Source: Stercorarius parasiticus | Lineage: Eukaryota; Chordata; Aves; Charadriiformes; Stercorariidae | Assembly (NCBI GenBank): GCA_013396915.1 | Contig: VWZL01001352.1 | Location: 62,001 to 126,000 of the forward strand | Direction of reading: 5' to 3' | DNA length: 64,000 nt | Shown here: positions 34,525 through 49,340 of the stretch, in pieces | Layout: the number at the start of each line of letters is the position of its first letter | How positions within the stretch are numbered: position 1 is the first letter of the stretch | Program-made: the position numbers and the translations under genes | The notes under the pieces: generated by a model | The model's database searches: none | Told to the model about the DNA's origin: nothing | What the model saw: the letters and a program-made list of their open reading frames with translations, nothing else

Positions 34525-37466
34525 AGTAGAGTTTTACTTGCCTTCTCAAATGTTTATTCCCGTTGTTTCTCTTGGGCTGGCATTTGTACTCTCCAGGCCC
34601 TGCTGGGAGATATATCAGGTAAATAATTTGGCTGAAAATTAACTATGCTCCCCACCCCCCTAAAGGATCCATTTTTAGCAGCAGCATATATTTATATTGA
34701 ACTGTGACTGTGGAACCCAGAGACTCATAGCTGAATGCTCACCATCACAGTTTAGCTAACACATTTACAGTGAACAAGTTCCTCTTTTTGCACTACACCA
34801 TTAAACTCAAATTAAGAAAATCATCCTCACTTTATCAAGTAAATGTAGTGTGTGGGAGAAACAATACTGGCTTATAAAAAGAAAAACTATTAGGCATTAC
34901 AGCTGGCAGTATAAATGATTTGCATAAAATAACGCCCTGATTTTCCATTAGCACCAACACACAAACTCCCTGCAGCTTAGTTCTTCCTTACAGCTTTTGC
35001 TCTTGGTTGACCTGGGCACATATATTATGCCACTGTTTTCATCCTCTCTTTTTAACTCCCTCATCTGCAGTAGAAAAAATAAAGGAAAAAAATAACCCTA
35101 TTTTATAGTAGAAGATGCTCTATACACAAAGTGTAGGCAGAGCTGAACAGTGAGAAGTCAACCATGCAGTTATAATAATTCTTAGCAACAGCTGCCTTTT
35201 GTACACAGAGATTTGGAACAAATAAGGCCTTTACGCAGTTAATTCTCAACACAGCAGGGGAAAGCATGTAGCACCCCAATGAACTCAGAGAGTCAGAATT
35301 AAACCCACTCAGAAAGGGAGCTAGATACAACCGTAAAATGTCTCTCTAGATTTTCTTCCCCCTTCAATAAGAAGCACAATAGCAACAAAGTATAGTAACG
35401 TGTGAAAGGTTTTGAGCTCCTAGTCCTTGCTCACTACATCGTAGCTCTGTTCTGTAACCTCTTAATCTTCAGTCATGGGGGCTTTTGCGTGCAATGTCTT
35501 GTAGCTCTGTCTATGTTAAGGAATGAAAAAAAAAAGGATGGCACATGTCACTACTGTCAGAAACGGAGGTCAGCCCTCATAGAATGATCATTGCTCATAC
35601 AATTCACTTGTCTTAACCTCCAGAGCAGGCTGGCTACATCCCAGCCACCTGTTTCAAATAGCCATGACCCAGAGATCCTTTGGGAAAGTAAGAGTTGGCC
35701 TAGACAAAATACATGACGGAGATTGCTCTAAGAATTTAAAATCGAGTTCCAGGCCTGGAAATGTCCTCTAGCATCACTTAGTTTTCTGATATAGGCAATA
35801 GCACATAATTTTATCTGCCTATTTGGAGAAACCTGGCACAGCTGAGGTTCTTTGGAATTTCAGGAACCCAGAAGATGAGCCAGTCTGCAACAGGAATTCA
35901 GCTCCCGGTTAACATCAGAAAGTCTGGAAGCCTTTGAACATCCCTAGATCCAGGATATTCAGTTTCCGGGCTCCAAGACATGGGCTTGCTGTAGATCTAC
36001 AGTAAATCTGAAAATTTTTTGATTTACAACAACCATCTGGGCTCATATCATCCTCCATAATGGAGATGTCCAAGACCTCTTAAGCCCAGTTTCTCTGCTA
36101 TTATTCAGTGACACTTCTACTGACATAAATAAGCTCTTATAACTGCAGTCAGAATTACATAACAGTTACAGACTAACTTAAACAGGTATGATGTAAAGCT
36201 AACCTAAGCACTGAGAATACTTAAGATACTCACACTTTGAAGATGTGAGACTGTACAAAAGGGAAGAGTACTTGATACTCTCTCAGTATTTATATTTCTT
36301 ATTTTCCATTTCCATCTTCCTATTCAGCCATTGTTCAGAAATAGAATAATGACATAGATGGACTTCTGGTTTTATCCTCTTTACTTTGGGCTTTGTACTA
36401 CCACTTAAGGAAGCAGGCATGTCAAGACGTCTTTTTTTGCTTTATTTTACAGTCTAATTTTAGATCTACTCTAACAAAGGAATGCAACAAGCAATAAGGA
36501 ATGGATGAACTGAAGAAAGACAAGAATACAGAGCAAACAGCTGCTCAATAAAAATGTGCACATCTGGATTTCTCCATTTTATTTTAAAAATAAAATACTA
36601 AACATTATATTTAGAAACAAATAACAACAACAAAAATCAAAACCATTTCTCAGCACCTCATTCTCATTTAGCACATTGTAGAAGACATAAAATGTATAGA
36701 TTATTTTATGGAAAATTTCAATGCTCTTGCTGAGTTTCTTCAGAATTTCAGATCATCACATGGTGATGAATGATCATTAGAATTCCTTCTTTCAAATTAT
36801 TTTCGTTAAAAAAAAATAGTCTGGAAAAGCCATGTAAATTAATACCCAAATTTATAAGTAAGGCAGAATCTCAAGTAGTTACAGAAAATAGAAGGACTAG
36901 AGAGTATGCCAGAGAATTTAAGGTCACATGAAAAATTAGCAAATTTGAAAACTAGCAGCCTGAGCAATAACTTGACATCTTTTTTGTGTGTTCTTTTCCA
37001 AGTTAAACAATACATTATTTATATTTCCTCTCTTTACTCTTAGTTCTTTTTTTTCCAAATGAACAGAGGTGCCTCCAAGTTTTTTCAAACCTTTCTCCAT
37101 GTCCTTCCTTTTCACTGAGAAAAAGATGATGACTGAAACTGGCAGCAAGATCTATAGTTAAGACTGCCTAACACTTTCCATTATAGAACCCTATTTTCAG
37201 GTGCTTACAAGCGTGTCAGACTTTCAGGGCTTAGGCTGAATTTTTTTATTCCAGATCTTTATTTCTCAAGCTCAGCTATTGTCAAGAAAAAGGTTTAGGT
37301 AAACTATATTGCTTTTCCCATGTTAAAAAGTTTGTATAATCACTTTGTTGAGAGATTTGTCTTTGACAGAAAAATTAGAAATGAGGTCACTCTCAGGTTA
37401 AAGAACAATGTTTTCTGTCCCTATAAAAAATCTGTCCATGTCTGGCATATATTTTCCCAAAGTTTA

Positions 37467-37482
37467 TTTTTTTTTTTTTTTT
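37467..37482 (+). repeat. T16 homopolymer
   Basis: Sixteen consecutive T inside a T-rich stretch. A minus-strand frame (37393-37731) reads it as a lysine run and is not a gene. Confidence 0.8.
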
Positions 37483-38599
37483 CCATTTACTAGGGTATGG
37501 CATTAGTAGCAAGGCTACTATCCTTATGAATAAGATCTCCAAAGCTAGAACTGCAGTGATAGGCAGAAAAGGAAGAAATAACAAGATCAAAACCAATATA
37601 TGGTGGTCCGAGATAATGATATAGTTAACAAATACAGCAAATGCTAGCAAAAGAACAAACACGAGAGTGACTGATCTTAATGTACATGTAAAAGGAACAT
37701 AGCATTCCCTAGAATCTAAAATAGAAAGCACAAAACATTATCTAGAATTCTCAATCTGCAGAAAGTAATATTTTAGTAGGGCATATTTTCTTCTTTGCAG
37801 AGTATATTAAGTAATAATGAAAAAGATAATTATTATCACTACCATTTAATACCTTAAATGAAGGAACAGAAGTTGCCACCTGAACACTCAGTGGCGAGCA
37901 TTTAAGCATCGGTCTCAGAAACAGTGGTTCATCTTTTCTTTGAAATTAGTTGTTTGAAATTAGTAACTCTAGTAAAGCTATTTGTCGAGGCTATCTTCAT
38001 CTTCCAAGGGAAGGAATAAGAATGTCCAGAAGATAGTTCACACAAAGTGTTCTATGCATCTATGTTAGGATAAGATGCATTACACTTTGGAATTTTATCT
38101 CCTATGGAATGTAGGGCAGATAGAAATCTACACTACAGTTCAGAGGTGCAATCGTAGCTTTGGAGATGGGTACTTCACCTAATTGCTGGCATCTAAGTGT
38201 AGCAATATGTATGCACTTGAGTTAGTTATCTTTGCATTTTTGCATTATAGAGGAGAATGAGCATAAGTATGGAGATGTTTATCTGATCTGTATTAATTGT
38301 ATTCTTTTTGATGAGAAAACCCATGTTTTCTACAAAACTCCATTTTTCCTTGTCAAGGGTTGCCAAATCCTTCATCTCAAAAGAGGCCTGGCTGCTGCAG
38401 CTCCATGCCTCCACATCCAACCAGTAACAAATCTAAGCATATATTTCAAACAGCCACATATGAAAGCACGTGTATATATTATGTATGTAAATATATACAA
38501 AGCTGCCTATGAAGATCATTTCACACAGAAACATTCAGCTCCCAAGGGAACACAGGCAATAGTGACAAATTCATCCCATTCCCAACTCTGGCTGATCAG

Positions 38600-39640
38600 G
38601 ATGAATGTCCATTAGTGAGAAATATATGCATGTGTAAGTTTATAAACATAGATCCTACAATAGCCGATCTTGGACAATAAGCCTATCCAGTAGCTGTCCC
38701 TGGATCTTTTCATGTCCAGTTTTCTCACATGTAGATACACGCACGCAAGTAAGCCTCTCAGTCAGTATCCAGATCCTACAGTTCCTTTGGAAGTTGATCT
38801 GGATGTCCTGATCCTTCCCGTAGCCAAGTTCTTCATCTGTCTCACTCAGAGAGATACACACATATCTGCCCCTGACCTATGGCCACCTCAATTCATTGTT
38901 TCCAAGTCATTTATTTTGCTTGCTGGTTAGTCCATCTTGATATTCACTAAAGATCACACGCTGACTTATATTACCTCACTTGTTCTAGCTGCCAGCCCTG
39001 GAATCACCTGGGCCCTTGTGACCCATGGACTGATTCTAATTACTGGCATTTTGATCTCTGTGCACGTGCGCGCTCATACACACACACGCGCACAAAATAG
39101 ACAGTGCCTGCACCACGAATATAGTTAGAAATGGAATTTAATAAGAAGGCAGAACAATCTCTTGTAACAAGGTACAGGGCATGGCCAGAGAAGCATATTG
39201 ACCATCAGCATGTAAACTGTTCCCTTTTATTTCCTTTCCCCTCTATTCCCATGCTTGTTCTTCCCCCACACCACGTTTACCTGCCCTAAAGATAATAAAG
39301 TCTTGTGCAATCCAAAGACAATATTCCCTGACTTCCCATGAGTTCCACACTCTCGGCAGTAACCCTGATTAGCCTGAAAGGCGATCCAGTGAGGTGCTCC
39401 TGTTGACTTATCTTAAGGGACTGCATACTCAGATCATGGGGGTGATGGCTTTCCTGTGGCAGCCTTGAGAATAGCTGGGATGGGGTGCTCACTTTCCTGA
39501 TTAGATTATTCTGATTGCCCTGCCTGTGACTGTTCTTCCATGCTCCTTTGCATGTACTGAGGCAAACCTTTTATCACATAACCTAATGATCTCCAACACA
39601 CATACAGAAATTTCTGAATGAATAGATCTACGTAGATGCC
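38600..39640 (-). mobile_element. Divergent minus-strand relative of the 28.7-30.3 kb LTR-like element
   Basis: Read on minus, a G-rich block, an AATAAAA TATA-like site (plus 39225-39231), the run TATGCTTCTCTGGCCATGCC, CTTCTTATTAAATTCC, and a GTGCGCGTGTGTGTG block follow in the same order and spacing as in 29165-29360. The other copy has TATGCTTGTCTGGCTGGGCC, CTTCTTAATACATC and CGTGTGTGTGCAC there. A canonical variant poly(A) signal, ATTAAA, lies 89 bases after the TATA-like site (plus 39137-39142). Further down on minus, near 38650-38780, CAGCTACTGGA-like motifs recall the tandem array of the other copy. The limits are approximate. No viral coding sequence is seen. Confidence 0.55.
39059..39094. 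repeat. Alternating purine-pyrimidine tract
   Basis: Strictly alternating runs at 39059-39073 (15 bases) and 39075-39094 (20 bases), separated by one break and rich in GC and AC steps. Such tracts can adopt left-handed Z-DNA. It is part of the LTR-like element and has a GT-rich counterpart near 29343-29360. Confidence 0.65.
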
Positions 39641-42600
39641 CACATTATTTACATGATTTACGTCTACTTTTGATAAGCTGAGGACTATCCTAAGCACAGG
39701 AAATTAGGCGAGGTTTTCCTGAGTCCTGTTTCTGGAACTTCAGCCTATAAATCCCACCTTACTGGACTTTAGGTGACAAAACTGCTTATAGAATTCCTAC
39801 CCATGCAAATTTATTTTTTAAATACTCAGCAGAATATGTTCTAATATTGGCATCCACAATATGTACAAGTGCATAAGGCATTGTATAAGCAGTAAAAGCT
39901 GCTACTGCATATTTAAATAAATTCCTTTGAAAAATGTTTCATATTGTTATACATGGTATGCAACAATTAGCTCCAATGACTTTTCCCTTTTTTTCTGCAC
40001 CGTCACGTTCAAAGAGTTCACTAAACCATATTCAATGAAAAAGTTATATTGTCAATTTTCAACATGCAATTCCCTTTGTATGTCAGTAAGTGTATTGACT
40101 TCTGTGACACTATTTAGAAAAAGAATGATTACTGAAACGAGTTTCATCTACATTGACCATACATAAATAGTTACACTAAGAAAGCAGTTCAGACATGGTT
40201 TCTTCTTTACTACAGTCTTATCTTCAAAAACTCATTGGAATCCAAGAAATTTGGACACAGAAAGAGCCTATCAGTTATTGTCTTTCCCTCAGTTCTATAA
40301 ATTATATAATATTTCCATTGACTGAATCTATTTGAATGCATTTCTTTTAATTTCTGAAAATGAATTGAGATTTTGAGCAGAAATTCTGACAGCTCTGAGC
40401 AGCAGTAGCTTAATAAGAGCTCCTGATAAAATCAGGTCAAGTAGATTAGAGACACAGGTGTTCAGTGGGTCTTTTTTCTTATTTTTTACATTTTCCTTTA
40501 TCATATATGAAAAATGGTAGAATAGGAGTGTATGCCTTCCATGAGATCATGCATGATGAGCTTAGGTCATGCACCTCTGGGACAATAATTTTAATACCTA
40601 ATGTTATGCTGCATGTAGCTACAGCAACATCCAAACTGAAAAATTCACGACTTGATTGTTTATAAAGCTGTTGCACATGTGCCATACTGCTCTATAATAT
40701 GAAAAGAAAAATAAAAAGGATATATTGCACAAGAGTTGAAACACTGCAGTAAAACCTCCAGCCAGAGAAAATGTTATCAGGACATTAAGAAGCAAAGTGG
40801 TAGCAGATTCAAAGTGCAGAGTGATCGATACTCAAACGAAGAAATAAAAGGGAAGCTCTATACTGGTTATCTTTCCTGTAACAAACGTAAGGAAAAAAAC
40901 TCCAGAATATTTTAGGGTACAATTTGCTACATCAGGAGTCTGACCATATCTATAATATATAAAGGAAAATGGTTTAGTAAAGGACTAGTCCAACGAATAT
41001 AGTAATAAATTACACCATCTAGGAATTAATATATGATATCTATTTTTTACTGCAATGAAAAGAATAAAAGAAAGAAGAGACAAACAATAACATACATAAG
41101 AAAATGTCTGTAAGGTGGTAAGAACACTGATCACAGGACTTTCAATTCCTGAGAAAATTTCATAGATAACAGCTATGCTATACCTAGGCATGGGCGTATT
41201 TTCCAAGTATTAGTAAAACATTCTTTTCTTTCATTTTCTTTAAGCAAGTACAGGAACAGGTTGTTATGAACTTCTTTCCAGTAAATGAACAGCCACTATA
41301 TATAAGGCAGCATCATTCAATGATGAAAATACCATCAATCTGAAAGCTGGAAATGGAAGTTGTACAGTATATAGGCTGGGCTTTAGGGTATGCTAAAGCA
41401 ATGAGTTATTAAGTAAATTAGACTGGACGAAAATGTCATATTTCTCAGTCTGACTAACTTTCTAATTTACAAATACAGCAACAACTTCCTTGTATGTGTT
41501 TTGGAAAAAAAGAGGCAAATAAAAACCAGCACTCAAAATGTTTCTAGAGCTTCAACGTTGTGAATCCTTCAGCACAAAGGAGAAACCTTTAACTGGCACA
41601 AAGGGACACAGCTTCACATTTGATCAAACTTCACATTTGATCTTCTGGCTTGGAGCTCAGCTATTTGTAGCTCAAGTCAGCTGTGTAATCATAGGTCTTT
41701 AATGCGTTTTCACACATTCCAGAATAACCCACTTGGCCTTCTGTTGCTGATCATCTCCTAAAATCTATGTATGTGGTTGTAAGGGAAAAATAAAGCCGTC
41801 ACTATCTTTTCTGCAGGAGAGAAGTAAGATTTCACATTGACACAGAAACAAAGAAAATCCAAGTTGTAGTACCTTGTAATACTTTCACCATCACTGCTCT
41901 GACAGCACATTTTAGAAAAAGCAAGTTAACCTTCTGTTATTCATATATATTATTCACACAGGAAGGCAGTGGTATTACCTGCCATTAAAAAGTTCTTCGA
42001 TATGCATGGAGGAAAGCAGCACATAGTAGCTTGGTACTCTCAATACTGTTTATAGAGACAACACACTCTGTGCTTACCAGTCTGTGTATATGGTCTTCCA
42101 CAATAATTATGTACACTTTCCCTGTAGTCATGGCTTCACTTCAGAGAAGAGGAAAGTCAAGAAAGAATGTGTTTATGACAGTGTATCATGTGTTAATTAA
42201 TAAAATGAAAAATAGAACCACTGTTTAAAAAAAAACAAAGCCACAAAAACCCATGCATATGTGGTAATGACATTCTATACATTATTTTACATATTTATGT
42301 AAATAAATATTTACATATTTATCTACATGCGTGGTGTTAGATAAGTGATAAACTATAAGAAAAAGCAAACACAAACCAGAACTTTCTGTTATTTTATGTA
42401 TGTCTTTACAACTGAGCAAAGAGAACAATTTGGAAAAGAAACTGATGAATCTGGGTTACTATTTTTTATGAAATCAGTAGAAGAAAAGTTTCCAGGCACA
42501 CTGAACAAATGTAATATCATAAATTGAAAAAAAAACCCTACAATACTTCAAAAACTTATAGATCAGTTATACTCACAGCAATTCTAAGTCTTAAAAACTA

Positions 42601-45600
42601 TTTTAAGAGTGCAAATTTGAAAAAATACAGTTCGATTAACACAACAATTTAGTTGTGGGAAGTTGGGGTTTTTTTAAAGTAAAGGTCATGCCTTACTAAT
42701 TTGTTGTATTTCAGTGTAAATCAAGATGCCAGAATGATGGAGAGGTGCAGTAAACATTGCTTGATAAGATTTTTTTAGAGATCCCTTGCGAGGAGTCCAC
42801 ATCAAAGGCTAATGTTTAATGTGATGAATCATGTTGAAAGAGAAAAAAGGCTGATACAATGGGCTATATATTAGTTGAAGCACAGGGAAGATACAGTGAG
42901 TATGAACTGAAATCTTTTCAGTATACCTTAAGGAGTATATCATAAAAATGTCAACATCTGGTTTACAAAAGGGGTGCACATTGAAATTAGGGAATGTACT
43001 GGTAGTTGTGCAGCTCTGCATTATTTGATTTCCAAGGAGCAAAATCCTTTGGTGCACGTATTGCTGAAGTAGCTGAGATACACCTGCTGATACCTTCATG
43101 GCTTTGCCTCATTTTGCTTGACTTTGCCGTATTGGACCCTGCACAACTCAAGCCTGCTATATTATAATTAACTTCTCTTACATTTCTTTCCTTTAAGTAT
43201 GGCACTGCTGCTAGTTTTTCCACTGCAATAGAGAGAAGGACCCCTGAATAGTTCCCTCTGTTCTACCTAACCCCTGCTGCAATATTTCTTCTTTTCCCTG
43301 GCAAAATGTTGGAACAAAACAGAGCACTGGGAAATCAGTGTGCAATCAATACATATTAGCAGAGGAATTAATCTGTACTGGGATAGTGTTTCTTGTACCC
43401 AAAGGATTCCCTTTGGGGACATTTTCATGTTTCTGTGCAGTAGTCTCCAGCAAGAGAGTAACAACCCTCAGGGGAAGTTCCAAGCTCCTGTTCTTGATAA
43501 AAGATCAAATTATCTCTGCAGAAAAAGAGAAAGCAAGTGAGAGAGTGTTAGTAAAAAAGAGAAAGACATCTTCCCACTCTCACAGTATTCTGCATCCTTC
43601 TAATTCGTTGTCTAATAGCTTTTATAGTATTTTGAAACTAGATTATATTAGGACATCAAAGATTGACCAATATATGAAAGACTTAAAAGATCTTGCCCAT
43701 TGCAATAAGTATCTCATAGATACTAAATGAAAAATTTCTGGTGTTGAGCAAAATAGTTGGTGCTTGATAAGGCCTGAGAAAAGTTAAATACAGACATTTT
43801 TATGTGTTTAGCTATAAGGTTCAAATTACGAAAGATTATGTGATTGATTTTACAATTGTCACAGAAAAATGCATAACACATCCACTGTGAATGAACAGGA
43901 ATATGAGAGATACAGATTTAATCTGTTTTCCTAGATTTATTTGTGTATTGTTAAATCAAAGAAGAAAATCTAAGATAATATCATTGAATAAGCTATACCA
44001 CTTAGGTTTGAAATATAGGTGCTACATGTGTAAAGAAAATGATAATTTTGTAGGAATTTATGTACTGGTCAATGCAGTGCAATCTCACATTCAACAAAAG
44101 CCAGCGATCAGCAAATTTTCTTTGTTCCAGTCTCTACTTCCAACTAGAATTAAGCTAGAAACCTAAACTTCACTCTCTGGTGTCAAATGGATGCTGTAAT
44201 AATATGTCTATTAACTCTTCTAAAAGTAGGGATGATTCCTGTTGGAATTCTGACAGTTCAAAAATTAATTAATCTTTAGACCGAAAAGCAAGAAAGCTTG
44301 AATGTAATAACTGATGATGAAAGCTTACAACTGGAACCGTGAAACTGAACCTTACAACTGTAACTTAAATTGAGAAAAGAAGAAATTAAATTTTTTTCTT
44401 AATCTGAAAGATTAAAAAATTTGGGAAGTGTGTTATAATTTCTCTGTTACACACAAATAGGTCTTCATATTTTCAGGTTCAGGTTGTGATTTTTCTTTAA
44501 TCTAAAAATTGCGATTGAACAAATTTTTCCATGCAGCTTTAATTAAGTGATCTGTTTTCCTTCTAAAGAGAACATACTGACTAGATTAAAAAAATAAAGC
44601 AAACACCCAAACCAAAACAAAAACGAGTATATGATCTTAGGAAAAAGGTTTTGGTGTCTGCATGTGTTCTCCAGGAATAAAATAGTGCCATAACCCACTG
44701 AGGTTTTAACTGCTGGTTTAATTACTGCTTAAGTATTAGTTCACTACAGGCATATTTTAGTACAAAGATCAGATAATTCAGAGAAATCTTGCCTCTATTT
44801 CATAGACCACCATGCAACAAAGTCACTGCAGTCCCTTCAGTTCTTATAATCTAAAGTCTGTGGAAACAGCAACTGATCTGTAAAAAAATGAGCAAATGGG
44901 AAAATTATCTGCAGAAATAGAAAGGAAAATAATATCTGGTGAAGTGATCAAGATTTGGATATCATCAGACATGTATGTCGTAACTATATAATGGATTGTA
45001 GAATCAGCTACTGGAGCTGGATTTTCGAGAGAAATGCCCTGGAGTTCCTGTGGTATGCTTGACAGCTTTGTTCTAGCGAACAACCAAAGAATAGAAAGCA
45101 AGAGCAATACATTGATTTGTCATCTGTAGTGGATAAGGTCATAGGACTGAGTGATATCTGACCCTGAAGTTACAGCCGTGGATTTCAGAGACTGAAACAG
45201 AGAAACACAGGGGGTCAGATGAAAAAAATAAAATATCTAATTTAGTATTCTGCCTCTGACAGTTGTCATTAAAGGGACTTTTCATAGTGAAATTCAGTAA
45301 ATTCAATGAGTGATGAAAATATAAAATCTCAAAGTTCTATGATAATGGGTTTAATAGATCTTACTTATTTTATCTTCAAAATATTAACCTTTCACACTAA
45401 TACTCCCCAAATTTGAAAATAAATTCAATCTGGATTGCTAAATTTCACCTTCCTTCACTCTGATAATTACAACTGTCAGTATGTAATTTCTTTTGTTGCC
45501 TAGATTTTTTCTGTGAATTTATACATTGCCCCTCATCTACTGGAGACATTTGCAATCCTAAGCAGTTTGCATAACGATGTGCTGAGTCTAAGGTTTTTTA

Positions 45601-48600
45601 TGAAGCCTGAAATACGTTGTTTTTTGTTTGTTGTTTTTTTTTTCTTTTTAAATATATTTTGGAGCTTCTTTACAGCAATTTCATATAGATGTCACAATGA
45701 GCCACAATGATCAATGATTCTCTTCTCTCCTTTGAAGAAGCCCATGTGGGAATTTATGAGCAGCAATTCAGTAATAACCCATATGATTCTTCAGAGCAAT
45801 CCTACCTTTGAATTATGTTTTTTCCTTTAAATTACCCAACATTTACAAGAACATAAAACTTCCCTTCCATTTTATATACCAGGATATATATTTGCATATT
45901 ATAATGCAGTTAGCTGAAGTCTCTCTCTTTCATTTAGGATCGTGATTCTGCAAAGTCCTCTGTAACAGGACTGAGCCATGAAGTTAGCAGTTGAATTATT
46001 TGCAGGAAAAGGAGAAGCAAACTTCTGACCTTGACCACATAAGAGTTGCTAAATTAAATAGGGACAGAGCCCTAAAAGAAAATGGCAGGGCACAGATCAT
46101 GTCTGTGTGCCCCAAATCTCTCTTGTAGCGTGTATTCATCTCCCAAGACTTGCTTAAGCATGCTAGCAATTAAACAGTGCCTACCATCACAGGATAGTCC
46201 ATGAACCAATTCTTTGACCATGATTCATTTACCAGATGCACGTGTCCAGGGTATCTAGAGCTACTGTATCCTTATCTTACAGTAATTTTGCATGTGAATT
46301 AGGCCTTGCTGGTGTGCTACTATAGCAAGTGTAGCATGTGTCCTTTTGATCAGGTATCTTGAAGTAGGCAGACTTTGGTCCCATATTTTGTTTTGGTTTT
46401 TTGTAGGTTTTTTTTTTTGTTTTTTAATTTAGAAACTCTTTTTAACAAATAAAGAATAGTATTTAGAGTAAGACCATCAGGTCTATGTGTTGTAAGCCTA
46501 TTCAAATGTTCAAAAATTATAAGAAGCCATTTTCTTTGGATAAAACTAAAGCTGTAATAATAATGACTGCTCTTAAAGAACTTACTGTGCATTGAAGTTA
46601 ATTATCGTATGAATGTTTTTTTCATTCTTGCATCTAGAAACTTTTTAACGTGTTAGTTGGGATGCTTCCACTATAAATATTTTTTTTAAAAAATATTTAA
46701 TGCAAAATATATTTTTTCATGTTATTCACTGTCGTTGGCTTTCGTTACATTTCCACCAAATTACATACAAGATTATACTTGCTATTTAATCTTTCTGTTT
46801 AATATGTAAATGATAAGGACATCCTGTTTTACAAATAGAAAAGACATACTAAAATTAAAGTCATACTGGTTTTGAGCATTTTTTAACTCTTAAAAAAGTA
46901 TTGAGACACATCCTAATGAAGACACATATCATGTTAATTCCTAGAGAGGAATCATGATTATGCTCTTCATTGTATGATGCAGAGTATCATACATCAGATA
47001 ATTTTGCCTTTCCAAAATAAGACGTATATGTCATGAAGCAGAAATTAACTTAAAAAGTTTTCTGGAACAGAGAAACAAGTTCAACACTAGATAAAAAATT
47101 GGTACTCATCGTGTTCATTTTCGTACTATTTATTTGAATGTCATTCTGCAAGAACAGTGAAGTAAATCTGCATAATAGAAGGAATCACTGAAGCACTTTT
47201 GAATAAGATGTGCTTCTTTCATCCTCCCAAACATCTCCCTTGCTAGAGTGGATTAAAGCAGGGCAAATAGTCCCATATATATCCTGTTCATAAAGAAGGT
47301 AATATTGACAGCACACTAGTTCTGCAGAATGTATGGGTACTTGAAGAGTTTGATCTAAATCTTGCAGTTGTCAGTGACCACCTACCCACTGGTTCCCATG
47401 ATTTTTGGACCAAGATCTACAGGCTTCCTATGTTTCCACATAGGTATACAATCAATACCTATGTAATGCTTTCTTCTGTCCTCTCCTCCTTGTTAGTGAA
47501 TAGGGTACACTAGATGAAATTCATCTACCCAAATGTTTATGTGTAGACTCGGCTCATCCTACTATGAACCTCAAAAATTACGCTAAATAAAGCATAATAA
47601 AAGTACTTGTTTCTTTCTATTATAGAAGGATTTTAGGGTGACTAGCTCAAATGTAGTCTTTAAAAAACAAAGCAAAACAAAACCAAACCCTACCAACAAC
47701 AAAACAAAATGCAAATGTGCTGATCTCTCCTTCTTTTAACCAGTGATAGGTTATCAATAATATTCTACAGTTCTTTTGGAAGCATTTTTTACTTATAACA
47801 AAAATAAGTAAACAAAAGCAATGAATCATGACTAATGTTTTTTTGAAAGCTTACTTCTGGCTAGGAACATAACCAGTACATGGTGAATGCATCAAGAAGA
47901 AATCCATCTTATCTAACTTCAGACACCTACAATTTATATCTAGACTAAGGTAAATGGTTTCCTTCTAGTAAAGGAATCAAAGAGGAAGTGAAAAGAAGAG
48001 GGAGTCCATCTGTTTTTTAGAGTTGCTGCAAGAAAGGATAAATTGCCCCTGAAGTTGTCTTGCATTGTCTTCAGAGGGATTCTGTATAACTAATTAAATC
48101 TAGATACCTGACTTCTAAGGGATTCAAGTTACATAAATTGCTCCTTTTCCAGGCTGCCTGTGTAATACCTTCACACCATATCTATCATCCAAAATGGACA
48201 TCTCTATTGTTTTACTTACAGTGCGGTGGCAATAAAGAATGATATCACTGAAGAAAAATATAGTTAACTAAGCTCAGTGTTGAAATTCCTTATGGTAGGC
48301 TTAAATACACAAATTTGTATTTAAGAGCAAGATCACTATCACTAAAACTGTAAAATGAATGCTCTGTTTTCAAATCTGGTGTTTTCCACTCGCTTTTAAA
48401 GGAAAAACACACAAAGAGATAAATTGTAGACAACGTAAATAGAGTTAAAGCAAGTGGAACATCTCCACAGTCCTCTTTGAAGATCAGAGTTACTTTTAAA
48501 ATACACAGATCACACTACTGTTCTGTATTGTGGGCTACAGCCATTTAAGGAAATATGAAATTGTAGAATCCATCTCATTTAAAAACAGCAGTAATTGGCA

Positions 48601-49340
48601 GGGGAGTCTTATGAATGCTGGAATATGTGGGTGTTAGCAAGACCTAATATTTGCATTGAATTTTAGTACTTTATGCAGTGATCTGATCAACATTTTGTAA
48701 ACTGAAACCTTATGTTGGACTAAAGGGAATATGTTACTGCTTCATTACCCTAGATCAGAGCTAATATTTTCTCCAACAAATGTACAAGCAGCCTAAAGGT
48801 ACTATCTTCTTTTTGTTTCCTGCCAAACACTCTTTTCAATAGGATTTAGAAAATAAGGTTTCCCCTGGACCTTGTAAGGTTTCCACTGAGCAAGTATCCG
48901 TTCTTCCTGTTTCCTCAGTCCAAAGTCGTTACTGTTATTAATGTGAAATTTCTGCTGCATGGAGTCCTGTCTACACAGCAATTCATTCAGTGGATCAGAA
49001 ACAGATTATTATAGTGTTAGATAGATATTAATACAAAAAGCTCTTGAAAATTAAGACAATTCAACATAACTTCAGAGGATATTAAGACAATTTGTTTTCT
49101 TATTATGGGCCACAGTCTATTTTTAAACATTTGATAACTTTCTCATTTTTCAGGCCTTGAATAAAAAGGGGAGAAATAATTTCTTGATGATTTGGCTTAA
49201 GCTTATCTGTAAAAATAGTTCAGTACTATTTCATTAAAGTAATGGAACATTATTCCCTTATTTTCCATGGACCTGCATTCCCATAAAAACAGCATGAAGA
49301 AGATTGAGGTAAACAGCATTGAAAGAAAACCCAAAGAAAC
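39641..49340. other. Unique AT-rich non-coding DNA
   Basis: Nearly 10 kb with no gene or transposon I can recognise. A tandem pair of a 17-base unit, CTTCACATTTGATC plus three bases, lies at 41612-41645. T/G-only tracts are at 45616-45643 and near 46386-46425. A near-perfect AT palindrome sits at 46674-46699. The longest frame (43338-43730, +, 130 codons) overlaps another frame and shows no domain. Confidence 0.5.

Larger units (their letters stand above)
31804..38599. other. Unique AT-rich non-coding DNA
   Basis: No gene or transposon is recognised over almost 7 kb. Low-complexity features: A16 at 32683-32698, a TA-rich microsatellite-like stretch at about 33955-33988, three 12-bp tandem units at 34489-34524, and T16 at 37467-37482. 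Frames such as 37393-37731 (-, 112 codons) and 38232-38615 (+, 127 codons) have no recognisable domains. Confidence 0.5.

Noticed and set aside
38232..38615. 127-codon plus frame as a possible gene
   Set aside because: No domain, no signal or membrane pattern of note, and it sits in AT-rich DNA where frames of this size arise by chance.
43338..43730. 130-codon plus frame
   Set aside because: Low-complexity lysine/serine composition, a second frame overlaps it, and there is no recognisable family.
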